DNA of 64,000 bases, from NCBI RefSeq assembly GCF_032118995.1, contig NC_092662.1, positions 16,133,701 to 16,197,700 on the forward strand, read 5' to 3'. This stretch comes from Asterias amurensis (Eukaryota > Echinodermata > Asteroidea > Forcipulatida > Asteriidae). The translations under genes and the position numbers were made by a program. The notes beneath the pieces are model-generated. The model did not search any database, had not been told where the DNA came from, and saw only the letters and a program-made list of their open reading frames with translations. Below, piece by piece: positions 11,501 through 22,134 of this stretch (positions are counted from its first letter, which is position 1; each line of letters starts with the position of its first letter).

Positions 11501-12502
11501 CTTTTTCGTCATCACTACAAATGGTACAATGGTATCATGGTACAGCCAGGGGCCTCTCTCAAACCTCGGCTAAGGCTTCATCTTCGGCCTCGGCTTTGCG
11601 AAACGCAGCGAGTATGAACCAGCCTTCCTATAAATTTTTAGTGCTGTATGTATTTTGCACGCAGTGATGTGTCGAACATCAAACGACAGAGCCTGAACCG
11701 GAGCCCAAGCCGAAGTTTGAGAAAGGCCCCAAGTGCCAGTCGGGTCTAAGCACTCCCTCCCAAAAATATTAAGAAAAAAAGAATAGAAATATTGGCTCTA
11801 GAACTTCGCCTAGGTATATAATTTTATTTTCTACAGCCACCCATTAAAGTTGCCGACATGTAGGAACTTGGGGGGGGGGGGTTGAAAGGCCCCATTTCAA
11901 CCCCCTCCCACCCCTCCTTATACAAACACAGGCTGAACATAAAACCTTTTTAAACCCTTTAAAACGACTGCATAATTTTTAGGGATGGTATTTCAGTGTC
12001 TTTTGTTTTTTATTCAAAGAATCGACCCAGGGTAATTTGACATTTTGTTTATGCTATTTGGTTCGGTCTCTATAGGGAAATGTGGAATTTGTTGAGATGC
12101 ATTTCATCATTTTGTTTAGGGGGGGGGGGGGGTAGGGGTGGGGAGAGTAAACAAAACTTGTTTACAAAACTAGCTAACAAGACTTGTTTTCTAGTTTCCT
12201 GGCTCCATGGAGGGACTGAAATCTCCAGTTGGATTCATTTACATGGAGTCTTGTATTTCTCTGCAGATCGAAAAGCTGCTCGCTTCGTCTTGAGTGAGTT
12301 GACTGAGACTCAAGGTCGGCTCATGATCGATGTCACAGCGCCCTCTGTTGTCTCATGTATGCACCTCTGTTTCGGTCACAGTGAATGTGCGGTGTTCGCT
12401 TTAAACAAAGTGACACTTCAGTGCTCCATTGAGGTAGACGATCTCGACTATCCAATATTTGAAGGTATAGATGCCAATTATGCAGTGTATAAAATGCTGT
12501 AA
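8509..12502 (+). CDS. Secreted Thr-rich repeat protein with C-terminal PAN/Apple-like domain
   Basis: Coding exons are 8520-8558 (exon begins 8509), 9610-9646, 10645-11472 and 12267-12502. All junctions are GT-AG with phases 0, 1 and 1, giving 379 aa. Residues 1-26 are a clear signal peptide: MAGMKR, then a hydrophobic run through FVMLFLVGLV. Residues 46-262 are 31 consecutive seven-residue units of the form VTTVAPP, a Thr/Pro-rich, mucin-like, probably O-glycosylated stalk. After a short acidic and Ser/Thr-rich linker comes residue 302 onward, where C-x3-C-x5-C-x12-C spacing and an F-A-L-N core (ECAVFALNK) look like a PAN/Apple fold, a protein- or carbohydrate-binding module. The product is probably extracellular or in mucus. 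The start is the first ATG after the acceptor at 8508. PAN assignment is by pattern only. Confidence 0.8.
9422..9583. repeat. Long imperfect palindrome (~160 bp)
   Basis: The inner arms are GTTTTCAACTAGTGGTTTAA and its complement, extending inward through GAGGCCTGGTTCT. The outer arms continue to GGAATCAA and TTGATTCC. The loop is about 20 bp around 9500. It lies in the second intron-exon zone of the PAN gene, 27 bp before exon 2 (9610), so the fold is in the pre-mRNA. Confidence 0.85.
9722..9872 (-). mobile_element. Family-alpha fragment in PAN gene intron
   Basis: GAGTGAGAAATTACCTCTTT, then CTATTAACAGCTCTCCGTTT and TTTTGAGTAATTAACAATAG match the antisense left half of family alpha. Truncated and diverged. 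Confidence 0.7.
10075..10254 (+). repeat. Family-eta dispersed repeat (GGCCTGGAATTTCAT type)
   Basis: Begins GGCCTGGAATTTCAT, passes GGAAGGGCAAGGCCATTTTC and GGAAAATCTTAGAGTCAATG, and ends near CCAGGCCTG. The same string of words recurs at 16285-16480, 27190-27400, 50535-50695, 56028-56145 and 57625-57780, in both orientations. About 180 bp with GGCCTGG/CCAGGCC ends and no coding. Confidence 0.75.
10704..11354 (+). repeat. Coding minisatellite: 31 units of 21 bp with a 294-bp higher-order period
   Basis: Each 21-bp unit encodes seven residues (VTTVAPP, VTTVTAP, VTTIAVP, VTTVAAP and similar). A block of 14 units, starting at the VTTVAPL unit near 10764, is repeated almost unchanged from 11058, a 294-bp period that points to a recent block duplication. 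It lies wholly inside exon 3 of the PAN gene and preserves its frame. Other frames and the minus strand are also open across it. Confidence 0.95.
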
Positions 12503-12506
12503 AATA

Positions 12507-12586
12507 TGCGCGGTGTTCGCTTTAAACAAAGTGACATTTCAGTGCTCCATTGAGGTAGACGATCTCGACTATCCAATATTTGTAGG
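12507..12586 (+). repeat. Partial duplicate of the PAN-domain exon just after the stop codon
   Basis: Nearly identical to 12386-12465, which encodes the CAVFALNKVTLQCSIEVDD part of the PAN-like domain, repeated 121 bp downstream. It starts four bases after the TAA at 12500-12502 and would be 3' UTR. Confidence 0.9.
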
Positions 12587-12637
12587 TAAAATAAAACCCA
12601 CTTAATCGACGAATAGGGAGACTGCCAAATTCGGGCT

Positions 12638-12720
12638 AGATAGCTCAGTTGTAAAAGCGCCAAAATATTGATTCAGAGGTCGTGTAGGTTGGTTCAAATC
12701 TAGTAAATTTGTCTTTGTCA
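12638..12720 (+). repeat. tRNA-like (SINE head) sequence
   Basis: TAGATAGCTCAGTTGTAAAA resembles a tRNA A box, and GGTTGGTTCAAATCTAG about 40 bp later resembles a B box. The stem pairings are poor, so this is read as a tRNA-derived SINE relic, not a functional tRNA gene. Confidence 0.5.
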
Positions 12721-12795
12721 AACAAATTTATTCTAAGTATTTCTGTGATGGTGATTGTTCCTCCATCTTCTGTAAACATTCATTTTAGAGAATTA

Positions 12796-12801
12796 AATAA
12801 A
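12796..12801 (+). terminator. Candidate poly(A) signal of the PAN gene
   Basis: AATAAA about 295 bp after the stop codon, the first good hexamer on this strand. Confidence 0.4.
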
Positions 12802-12802
12802 A

Positions 12803-12853
12803 GGGAGCCTCGCTTTCAATTGGCCTGAACCAATTGAAACTGAGGTTCCCTTT
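12803..12853. repeat. Short strong hairpin
   Basis: GGGAGCCTCGCTTTCAATTG pairs with CAATTGAAACTGAGGTTCCC across an ~8-base loop. It sits directly after the candidate poly(A) signal of the PAN gene. Confidence 0.8.
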
Positions 12854-13452
12854 TCATTTCTGTAAATTTATAGTGCCCTCTAGAAAGTAATAGTGCACCC
12901 CGTTGTTTAACCCATAACAAATACTAATAATAGGAGTGGCCTCTTGTAGAGCTCTCAAGTCCGTCAGGCATGACGCTCATGGCGCTGTACAAAAAATTAT
13001 TCTAAATAATATTTTTCTGTGACTTGTAGTGGTTGTTCCCCCCTTTTCCATAAGCGTTTAGAGAAATGAAAAATGAACTACATTCGAACTGGCCAGAAGT
13101 GCCCCCCCCCCCAGAAAAAAAATGGCGCACCTTTTTGTGCCTTATTAAAATGTAACCCTAGTTAACTCATTATTTGCATAATCCTCTGGTTTTGTTATAA
13201 TTTTTAGCCCAGTTATATTGTTCAAATGTAAATAGCCAGATGCTGAGGATCTTGGCTGAGGGTGGATGAAGCGTACTGGTATCTGGTAACCACTCCCCTC
13301 TTGTGATTTCATCGACTCTTTTTTAAATTCCTTTATTTTATTGGTATGTATTATATTGCTTATCTGCATATTGTAAGATTTTATAATAATAATAATTATT
13401 CTTATATAGCATATTTCACGATAACTGTATCAATGCACTTTACACTAGTGAC

Positions 13453-13618
13453 CTGGGGTCGATTTCACAAAGAGTTAACACTCGTCTTATCTCGAGTTAG
13501 GACGAGTCCTAACTTAGCTTAATCTTAAGGTCTGCATGCTACAGTGTAGGGTTGGGACTCGTCCTTAGTCCTAAGATTAGTCTTAAGTAAGGAAGAGTTT
13601 TGTGAAATCGACGGCTGG
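13453..13618. mobile_element. Family-delta palindromic element
   Basis: Starts CTGGGGTCGATTTCACAAAG and ends TTTTGTGAAATCGACGGCTG, with GGACGAGTCCTAA-type words between. About 166 bp. Confidence 0.8.
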
Positions 13619-13814
13619 TCGTAGGGCCACAACATCCCTTTTTAATGTTTCTCAGTTCCCTTGGGAGTATACAACCTGGGCAACAGTTTATATGGCTTCA
13701 AAGGCTTTTTATGAGTGTTTTCTATGTGATATGTAGTTGAGGCCTTGCATAAGGCGCTATATTTTGATTTTTCTTCTTTAATACTGCTCAAAACATCAAT
13801 ACTACAAAGGTTCT

Positions 13815-14118
13815 TCAAAAAAATTGAGCTCAATCAGTCGTCGAAGTTGCGAGATAATAACGAAAGAAAAAATACCTTAGTCACACGAAGTTGTGTGCTT
13901 TCAGATGCTTGATTTTGAGACCTCAAAATCTAATTCTGAGGTCTCGAAATCAAATTCGTGGAAATTAATAACTTTCTTCCCCAAAACTATGTCACTTCAG
14001 AGGGAGCCGTTTCTCACAATGTTTTATACTATCAACCTCTCCCCATTACTCATTACCAAGTAAGGTTTTATGCTAATAATAATTTTGAGCAATTACCAAT
14101 AGTGTCCACTGCCTTTAA
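13815..14118 (-). mobile_element. Family-alpha element, antisense
   Basis: Nearly full-length reverse copy. It contains GAGCTCAATCAGTCGTCGAA, the palindromic GAGACCTCAAAATCTAATTC centre, GAGGGAGCCGTTTCTCACAA, and ends ATAGTGTCCACTGCCTTTAA with the TTAA edge. The other end is slightly truncated. Confidence 0.85.
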
Positions 14119-14854
14119 CACCATGCACAATTTTAAAAATCACCTAAATGCACCTGTTTCTCATTACACAGGTTCCAAGATATCTCTGATGACAGACAAT
14201 GTAAATTTAGTTTTGACTTGAGTTATTTTTGCAACCATTATGTGCCTTTAATAAATCCTGAAAGATTAAATCTTAAAAATAAAACTTGTATGCATTTCTA
14301 ATGGAGTACTTTTTGAACCGGAAATTGAAAGACTTTTTAGGGTTATCAAAGGGTTTCCTACCTTCTTCAGTCGTCCAAACTTCGATTAAGTCAACCTTTA
14401 TGAAAAAATATATAAAAAGCAGTTATTATGAGATTTTACAGGTAGCATTGACTTTTGAAACTTTAGGGTTCTTGACTGAATGAACGTAAATTCATGTCTA
14501 TTTATTTAACCTATCCGACCAACTAGCCATTAATAGGGAAACAATCAGCAGCCACATGGCCAATAGTCTTAATAAAAAGCTGGCCAACAGTCTTGCAAAA
14601 TCTAAACCTTGCTTGCAATCAGATTAGGTACCAGAAGGACACAGAACGACCTGCAACAAGTCAGAAATGGGCACCAAGGCCTGCAAAACCCAGAAAGCCA
14701 GAAATCCGATGCCCGTGTTACTCAGTCGGCAGATAAAGCCAGAGCCACTAAACTATAGCAGCATTTCTGACTGATTTGGAAGGAAGCCCATGTTAAGTTG
14801 ACAATCAACCAATCAGCCATCCTGATGTTCTGACGTCACACTCAGAGGCTTGTG
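14119..14854. other. Non-coding stretch
   Basis: AT-rich to 14500, then moderate GC with repeated GGCCAACAGTCTT/GGCCAGCCAA words. No exon was found on either strand. It would be intron if the minus-strand gene continues past 15056. Confidence 0.4.
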
Positions 14855-15030
14855 TATTGGTCAGAAACCGGCCAAGATCAACCAATCACAACTAGTCAAG
14901 CAACAAAGAGAGCAGCGGCCAGCCAACCAGAGGCTCTAGGTCAGAAACTGGCCCGAATCAACCGACCAATCACTACTCGTCAAACAACCAGGACAGCATC
15001 GGCCAGCCAATCAGAGTCCGCAGCACAATG
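14855..15030. repeat. Two-copy ~82-bp duplication with CCAAT motifs
   Basis: GGTCAGAAACCGGCC…GGCCAGCCAACCAGAG is followed about 82 bp later by GGTCAGAAACTGGCC…GGCCAGCCAATCAGAG. Both copies contain ACCAATCAC. It sits directly downstream (minus-strand sense) of the exon at 15056-15246. Confidence 0.75.
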
Positions 15031-15055
15031 ATAAAATTATTTAGTCCATTCATAC

Positions 15056-18000
15056 CTGTGTGTCCAGTCTTGCTGCTGAGTTCCTTTCGGCGTTCTTGCA
15101 GCCCAAGTCCTCTCCGATGTTACCGCCTGCCTCGGGAATCCTTGTACCGTCTGCCGCTTCGTCAGTCAGGCACCCTGTTGACGACGACACGCTGATGTCC
15201 GACGACTGTAATGGTTCTTTCGTACGCTGGACATCTTGGGATAGCTCTGTATTGAACATTGAAAGATGAGTTGAGTATCACTCAAGTTCTGTCCATAGTT
15301 TGACAATTATTTTTTAGAGACATACATTTTATTACATCCACCCTTTTTGATATGCCACCTCGCTCCCTCCCACATCGCTCCCAGCAGAGACAGCCGTTGC
15401 AACGCCACAGCCAAGGCCCAAGTTGCGGCCAACCAAGGTTGGAAAACTCAGCACAGATAGCCACAGTTTGTACAGTACACATGTAAAGAAAAGTGCTGAG
15501 TTTGTGGAAACCAAGCACCCATGGGTTATATTTGTGTTTAATAGGAAGTTTGAAGAAATATTGAAATTGGTCACAACACTTTGTTCACAATATTGATTGT
15601 TTTGCTAATATTCGGCTGTCGATGCCATGCCAACGAGCGCCATTTGTTTATCGACAATACTGGAAAGGTTGTTGATGCCATTTTTGTTCAACTGCATGCA
15701 CCCAAATTTAACAAAAACCCTATATTTGAAAAGTTGTCGTTACTTCTTATAGACTCTTCGCAAATTGTTATCCTTCTGCATGGTTAAGAGAAAATGTTTT
15801 TTCCTTCAAGGATTTGGTGGTATTTGAAAACTGGCAAGTAAAGAGACATTCCTCAAACGATCAATGATTTTTCGTTCGGTGTTTAAAAACAGGTGTAGCC
15901 CTTTGGGCTTTAAGAAAATTACGAAAATACCCAATCACCTTGGGTCCGAAATTTGTAAACTAATTGGCTCCTTTCATTTTGTAAAGAGACAAATATTTGT
16001 AAGTTTTTTTTCTTCCCCGACATAGATGACCTTTTGAAAATATTTGTACTTTCCCTGTGGGTGGGTTATCAGTCTAACAATCTCTCGCTACTTAGTGATA
16101 CCGACTTGTGGGTAAGGATTAACATTTTTTGAGGTGAATGTTGCTTGGGGATAAGTTGTTAATAGTTTGGAGCGGACAATGGAAAATTAGCCATTGGAAT
16201 GTTACGGAACCTTGGATGTGCCGTCGACTGGTTAGGTTATTGGGAGTTCACATTCAGAACTTGGTGTAGCGATCGTAAATTCAGGCCTTGAATTACACAG
16301 GTCTTTGATGCAATTGCATCTTTTGCCCTGGTCTTGGCCTTGCTGCCCCTTCGAAAGTTTCCCCTAGACTATAAGGTTTTGTTCCAATAAAAGTGCACTT
16401 TGTTTGCAAATTGAGAATGGCCCTGGCCCTCTCAAATCAAAGATGGAGTTCCAGACCAGCCTGTAAATTTCAAACCTCAGGAAAATCACACAGCACCAGC
16501 AGTACGGCTTTGCAGACATTTGATTTTAGTCCAGGTCAAATCAATACACAACACTTTCACAGTATTGAACTGTTTAAAATGTCTTTTGGTTTTTTTTTAA
16601 TTGTTTTTTTTTTAACAACTGTTCTACGAACAAGACTGTATACTGGTTCGACAAACACCAATTTGTGGAGATTTTTAAAGATTTTTTTAAAGAAAAAAAC
16701 AAACAAACATTTGTTGACAACAAAAATTCGGGCGCGACGCAAATGACGGGTCGGATAAAGGCTAACAATTTTTCCTTCAGCCTCGTCCCCAAGGTGTGTC
16801 GAGGAGTACGGGGTTGGAAATATGGTTGGAAATAAAGTCATTACGTCATATCTTACGCGCATGTGCTGTATGCCTAAAGTTGTTAACGTGACTTCCGGGC
16901 ACCTCAAAATTTACAAGAAATTAAACCAATGTTATTGTTTACCACTGCTCTTTAAAAGGAGGAGTACAAAATTATTCCAGACAAAAAAGGTCGGCATGCC
17001 AGGTAAGTACAGCTATCATTAAAACGAGTATCAGATGTCAAATTCAGTGCTCCGAATAGTTTGTGGGTATTTCAACTATTGTCTCGCTCCCCCTGTTAAT
17101 AGTAAAAACGTTCACTTTGTTGTGGTTTTCCTCTACAAAATGGCATTGCACTTTATAAAGGATTTATATAGGATTTATAAAGGACTGCTCAATGCCCGAA
17201 AAGATAGTGCTGGAAGTTGCATTTTGTGTCGCTAAATCATTCACCAACCCCGCAGGCAATGGCTCAATCGTGTCTTTAAATTGAGAGATTACGACTGGAA
17301 TTTCGATTTGGAAGTAAACAATTAAACAACAGAAACCACGTGGTTTTCGAATGACACGTCCCTCTTAATATTTTATATATCCTAAATAACAAAATGCTTC
17401 AGAAAATTTTGGATTGCCCATACAAAGCTTCCTGTGAGGAGATGGCTTGTTTTAAAAAGACATCTATAGTGAAAAGTGTTCTTTCTTAAAACAAATTCAC
17501 GTACCAGACTAAAACGGTCTTTTGAATTGGGGAAAATAATGGCGGGGAGCCTTGTGTGTTCGACAGTTTTATATATTGTTTGATCTAAATTAAATTCAAA
17601 TGAACTTACCGTGCTTTAGTTGTTTCTCGGGCTCGATGATGTTCGTCTGTAAATGTTAGAGAGAGAAAAAAAATGTTATTTTGGCTGGTGACTGAGGAAA
17701 TGATAAATTTAATGTTCATCTCGAATGTTAAAGGTTCCTTTATTTGTGTGTGTTCTTTGCATATGTCCTCACAATATTTATATAAAAAAACATGGTTGAT
17801 AAATTAGAAACAAAAACACTTTTCCCGCCGACAGTCTCGAGCGGCCCGACCGACCATGGCGTCTCAAAACCCGTTCACCCTTTTCAGATAATCACAAGAC
17901 ACTGGAATTACTCCGGAAGGACAAACAATCAACATAGTGGAAACAATGAACACAAAGTTTTCAAAGAGACAATAATTTGCTCAGTCGTGTGCAAGAGAGT

Positions 18001-19581
18001 TCGTTGGCCGTAGTCGCCATTGTCTAAAGCAGGAAATGTCCCCATTATCAAAGCGTCCACGTTGTTGTAGCCGTTTTTGCGTCGCCTTTCTTTCTGCCAT
18101 TTCTTTCTTGTGTTAGGAGGGGGGCATTTTTTCTGAACTTCGATAAATGCCACTGTCGTAGTGCTTTTCAATAGGGACATTTTGTTTTCTAAACCGATCA
18201 AAAAAAAGGGAATCCTTAAAAAAGGAATCCTTAAAAAAGCCTGGAACATCTTTGAGGATGGCAAATCTAAAGTGCAGACCAAAAACTTGCCGGGGGAGCA
18301 GGAGTAGGCCCCCCTACCCAAATTGAAAGTTCCTCAAATTAGTTTGGCTGGAATGTTACGGGGTTCTGCAATTTGAGATTGGGATCGTTGCAATGTATAG
18401 GAGCGGCCAATTGACAAGTATAACTGATGCGTAAAACTAGAACGATGTGTCATTCTGTCCCGTCTTGCACAGTCTTGGCCCAAGGCGACAGTGATTGATA
18501 TGGATAGTGTAGTACGCTCAATTGTACATCGCTAAAGCGCGCCCTCTTACACTATCAATCACTGTCGTCTTGGGCTAAGACTACATCTTGCATGCACAAC
18601 CCGTGAAATCAAACAAAAACACCCTTTCTTTTGTATGATCGAATTCCTCGATTCTGAAGCCTGACGAAACGGCCAAGTTGAAGGAAATATAGTGAGATAA
18701 ATGAGGTGTATTTAACCCTTTGAGGAATGTTGTATTTGTATTGACGGGTGTAAAAGAAAACACAGAAATTGAGCGGCACTGAGTGACATGGTGTTACTTT
18801 GTACTGTAGTTTGACATTTGGGTTATTTTACGGTGTAAACATTTTGGTAATATTTAGGGTACGAGAGCAGGGCTTATTTTAATCATGATATGAAAGAATA
18901 TTTATTTATGGTTCAGAATACTCCAGACGTTCTACTCATTTTTTTAAAAACAATTTACCTAGTCAATTTCCCTTGTGGTTTATTACCTTATAAAATTATA
19001 AGAATATTAAACTCAACTTTGTTTTGTATTGTTTTTGTTTTTTTCTTTAAAAATAAACAACGTCTGTATTTTTCGGCAATTCGTTACTCATGATCTCCAC
19101 ATATTGGATGGCACTTCAAGAGCCCCTTAATTTTTTTTTATCGTGGGAAATGTTTAATTTTCCAGATGTTGTTAAACCCTTGCAGATAGATATTATTTTA
19201 AAGAGGAATGCCACACGATTGTAGGTTTGAGCTTTGTGGGTTTACCTGCAGACACAAGTTTGCCTTATTTCAACTCCGCCGTGAAATAAACCTACTGATA
19301 TTAATTGAGTGGAATTGTTCAACCGAATCCTAATATTTATCTTGATGTTGATTGAAATAACTTGTTATTGCTCACCGTTCCATCCACAACTTCCTGGGCA
19401 GCAACAAAAGACAACATTACGAGAAGAGCCAGTACGGCGAGATGTGTCTTTGTGCCGACAGGCCCGGGGCGGGCCCACGTAGCAGCCCGGCGACACCTCC
19501 ATGTCAAAGGGCCAGAAGTCATCTCGTTCGTAGTCGTAGTTCGTCCTTGTATGGTGGCCCGTAGACTTGTGATAATGTTGT
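15056..19581 (-). CDS. Unrecognised secreted or membrane-anchored protein, N-terminal exons
   Basis: Three minus-strand exons join in frame: 19581-19376 (acceptor TTTCATTCACAG, ATG at 19522, donor ACG|GTGAGC), 17646-17610 (donor CACG|GTAAGT) and 15246-15056 (acceptor TTCAATACAG, donor CACAG|GTATGA). Phases are 0 and 1. The protein starts MTSGPLTWRCRR, has a hydrophobic segment THLAVLALLVMLSFVAAQ at residues 26-43 (late signal peptide or type II anchor), then a hydrophilic Ser/acidic stretch (PEKQLKHELSQDVQRTKEPL) with two lone cysteines. If the last donor is not used, the frame ends two codons later (GTA TGA), giving a protein of about 126 aa. If used, more exons follow at lower coordinates. 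An in-frame stop lies upstream in the 5' exon, supporting the start. No family was recognised. It could be the front of the EGF-repeat gene. Confidence 0.6.
15247..17609 (-). other. Intron of the unrecognised minus-strand gene
   Basis: GT-AG bounded. Contains an antisense family-eta copy near 16285-16480 and otherwise AT-rich sequence. A GC-richer patch at 16730-16910 contains TTACGTCATATCTTACGCGC but no exon was supported. Confidence 0.5.
16285..16480 (-). repeat. Family-eta dispersed repeat, antisense
   Basis: TCAGGCCTTGAATTACACAG, GGTCTTGGCCTTGCTGCCCC and GAATGGCCCTGGCCCTCTCA in the order expected for the reverse complement of the copy at 10075-10254. Confidence 0.65.
17647..19375 (-). 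other. Intron of the unrecognised minus-strand gene
   Basis: GT-AG bounded. Apart from the hairpin at 18471-18582 it holds AT-rich sequence with no supported exon. Confidence 0.5.
18471..18582. repeat. Hairpin-forming inverted repeat
   Basis: AGTCTTGGCCCAAGGCGACA…GTGATTGATA on the left pairs with TATCAATCACTGTCGTCTTG…GGCTAAGACT on the right, with arms of about 32 bp and a GC-rich loop containing GCTAAAGCGCGCCC. Confidence 0.85.
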
Positions 19582-21751
19582 CTGTGAATGAAACAGAAAA
19601 GCTTGCAATTACTTTATAGATTACACTACTGTGAATCAGGAAAGCTACAGAGCTATAATAGGGGTCTCATGCACAAAACATTTATAAATTTCTCTTTTTT
19701 AAACGTTGATGCCTGAATAAACAACCTTCGAGAAAGACTCTGCGAGGGTCGAAACGTCAGGCCGTTAACAATTTTTGTTTGTATTTAAAACATAATTTCT
19801 TTAAGGTTGATAAGCAGTTTGCAACAGCTAATTTCATTTTCTAACCTGTTCCTGCGCAGGCCAGTAACACGGGACATCACACAGTTCCATGAACATCATT
19901 ACACAAGAGGCTTGTTTTGTTTTTAAATAATTATTATGTCCTATCATGAAATGTGTATATGCCACTCATGTTAGATGTAATGGCATGTGTGCTTAAACTG
20001 TAATCAAGTTATCTCCAACAAAACTGATGTGCTTGTTCAAAGCCACCGGGAACTTTTTGATTAACAGGAAAGTGACAGTGACAAGTTGGAGCGAATTGCT
20101 GTAATCAATCAATTAAGGCCTAATGCAATCAAATTAAAATTGATGTTTCATTCGTTTCTAATAAAAATTACTCATCGTGACTAGAAAGCCAATATAAGAT
20201 CAGTTACCCGTCATCGCTCTTCATCGTTGAATCCTTGCAAAAAAAATCCGCCTCCAATGAATCCTTCTAAAAAACTTGTACATCATGAGTTTTGTACTGA
20301 CACCATCATTTTAATAGGTCGCTTGTCAATTCCTTTAAAACTGCTGTTAAACTGCTGTTTAACCCCATTCAAAATGTTCACCAAAAACCTCTTTTGTGTC
20401 CGTTTTTCCTTCAATTTTAACTAATATTGCTATTTTTGATGGCACTTTGGACTGTCTTCCAACGCGCCACCATAGTCGTTCACGCTCTTGTACTCTTTCA
20501 TAAATATTTAGCGGAAAGTTTGAAGGTGACGTGACCCTCACTTGAGAAAAAAGGGTTGCCAAAATAAATTAGTGCGAGAAATTTTACAAGGGGAATGTTT
20601 GCTATGTATGGAATGTTGTTTTTAAGTCCTGCTAGTTTTTGGAAAGTTCTGGATTGCAAGAAAACAGCTCAGATTTCTTCTGTTTTTCTTTAAAAAAAAA
20701 TAGGCTTATGATGCCGATTTTTTAAGATAACGCCTATAGTTACTGACCAATCCAGTTTGTTGAATAGGCTACTTTATTTTAAACATTTGAAACCTAGCTT
20801 CTTGCACGGCTTCTGTAAAGAGGCCTAAAAAAGTCTTTGTGTGACCTAATCTAACATTTTAAATAAATATACGCCTCACAAAAAAATATACATAAACCTT
20901 TCCATCCTTTACCCGCGTTTCGGTTGTAGGATGTCACATTATAGTTAGGGTCAGCATGATCTTGATTATTATGATCCAAGCTGACCCAAACTGTGGTCAG
21001 AACGCAAAACCTTTATTTTGGGTCAAGACTCAACTTCTTGCTCAGCCCGAAATATGAGGTTTTTTTTTTTAGATTTTAAGAGTGGCTTATTCTTCTAATA
21101 ACCAGACCTGTTAATACACGCACAACATAATAAACTAATTGTCTACCCGGTGGGTGTAACTTTCGGGTTAAATTTACCATGTAACTGGACCTGTATCCAT
21201 TCTGATCTGGTATAATGTTTTTTAGATGAGTGAACCACTTTCACATCAGATTTTTAAAGAAATCCTCGGGTCAACAAAACAGTCCAAATGGGGTTTATTA
21301 TTGCGTAAAAAAAAAGAGTCGCAGCGACCGATTATGTTAACCCACGTATAAATTGTCACCAGGTTCTTTTGAGTCTGGATTAAGGCCACCCACAAAAGGA
21401 AACCCTTTTCATTTCTATATTGTGCCTTTATAACTAGAGTAAGATTGACCAATTTCACAACTCAGTAGTTATTGTACTTTTGGGGTGTTTTTGATTGCTA
21501 CACCCATTATGTTCTGCCAACACATCAGCCGACAACCGTATTTTCCTAGCCCTAAATAACCCTAGTCCTAACCCCAACGAATAAATCGTATGGGATTTTT
21601 GGAATACAGAGCATGGCTTAGAACATCTTACAGCTACAGTCTGTACACTGCCTAATCAGGAACAAAAATAACGTTAATTGTTGAACACTTTCTTCCAAGG
21701 TGTAACCCGAAAAAAACTTTTTGATATAGGGGCCTAACAGTATTATATTTT

Positions 21752-22134
21752 AAAGGCAGTGGACACTATTGGTAATTACTCAAAATAATGATTAGCATAA
21801 AACCTTACTGGTAAACGAGTAATGGGGAGAGGTTGATGGTATAAAACATTGTGACAAACGGCTCCCTCTGAAGTTTAACATAGTTTTCGAAAAAGAAGTT
21901 ATTTTCCACGAATTTGATTTCAAGACCTCAGATTTAGAATTTGAGGTCTCGAAATCAAGCATCTGAAAGCACAAAACTTCGGGTGACAAAGGTGTTTTTT
22001 CTTTCATAGCTATATCGCAACTTCGACGACCGATTGAGCCCAAATTTTTACAAGTTTGTTATTTTGTGCATATGTTGAGATACACCAAGTGAGAAGACTT
22101 GTCTTTGAGAATTACCGATAGTGTCCGTGTTTTA
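21752..22134 (+). mobile_element. Family-alpha TTAA-flanked element, full length
   Basis: Begins TTAAAGGCAGTGGACACTAT and ends ACCGATAGTGTCCGTGTTTTAA, so TTAA is present at both ends. The interior matches 5023-5369 with an additional GGTGTTTTTTCTTTCATAGC block. One of the best-preserved copies in the window. Confidence 0.88.

Noticed and set aside
15060..15269. Plus-strand frame over the 15.1-kb exon
   Set aside because: The minus strand has a good acceptor, a good donor and phase continuity with exons at 17.6 and 19.4 kb; the plus frame is its shadow.
15581..15787. 68-aa frame beginning with a signal-peptide-like hydrophobic run
   Set aside because: It needs a TTG start and has no splice or family support; T-rich DNA produces such runs by chance.
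17929..18321. 130-aa minus-strand frame
   Set aside because: Composition looks like translated non-coding DNA, no domain or splice support, and it lies in the intron of a supported gene on the same strand.
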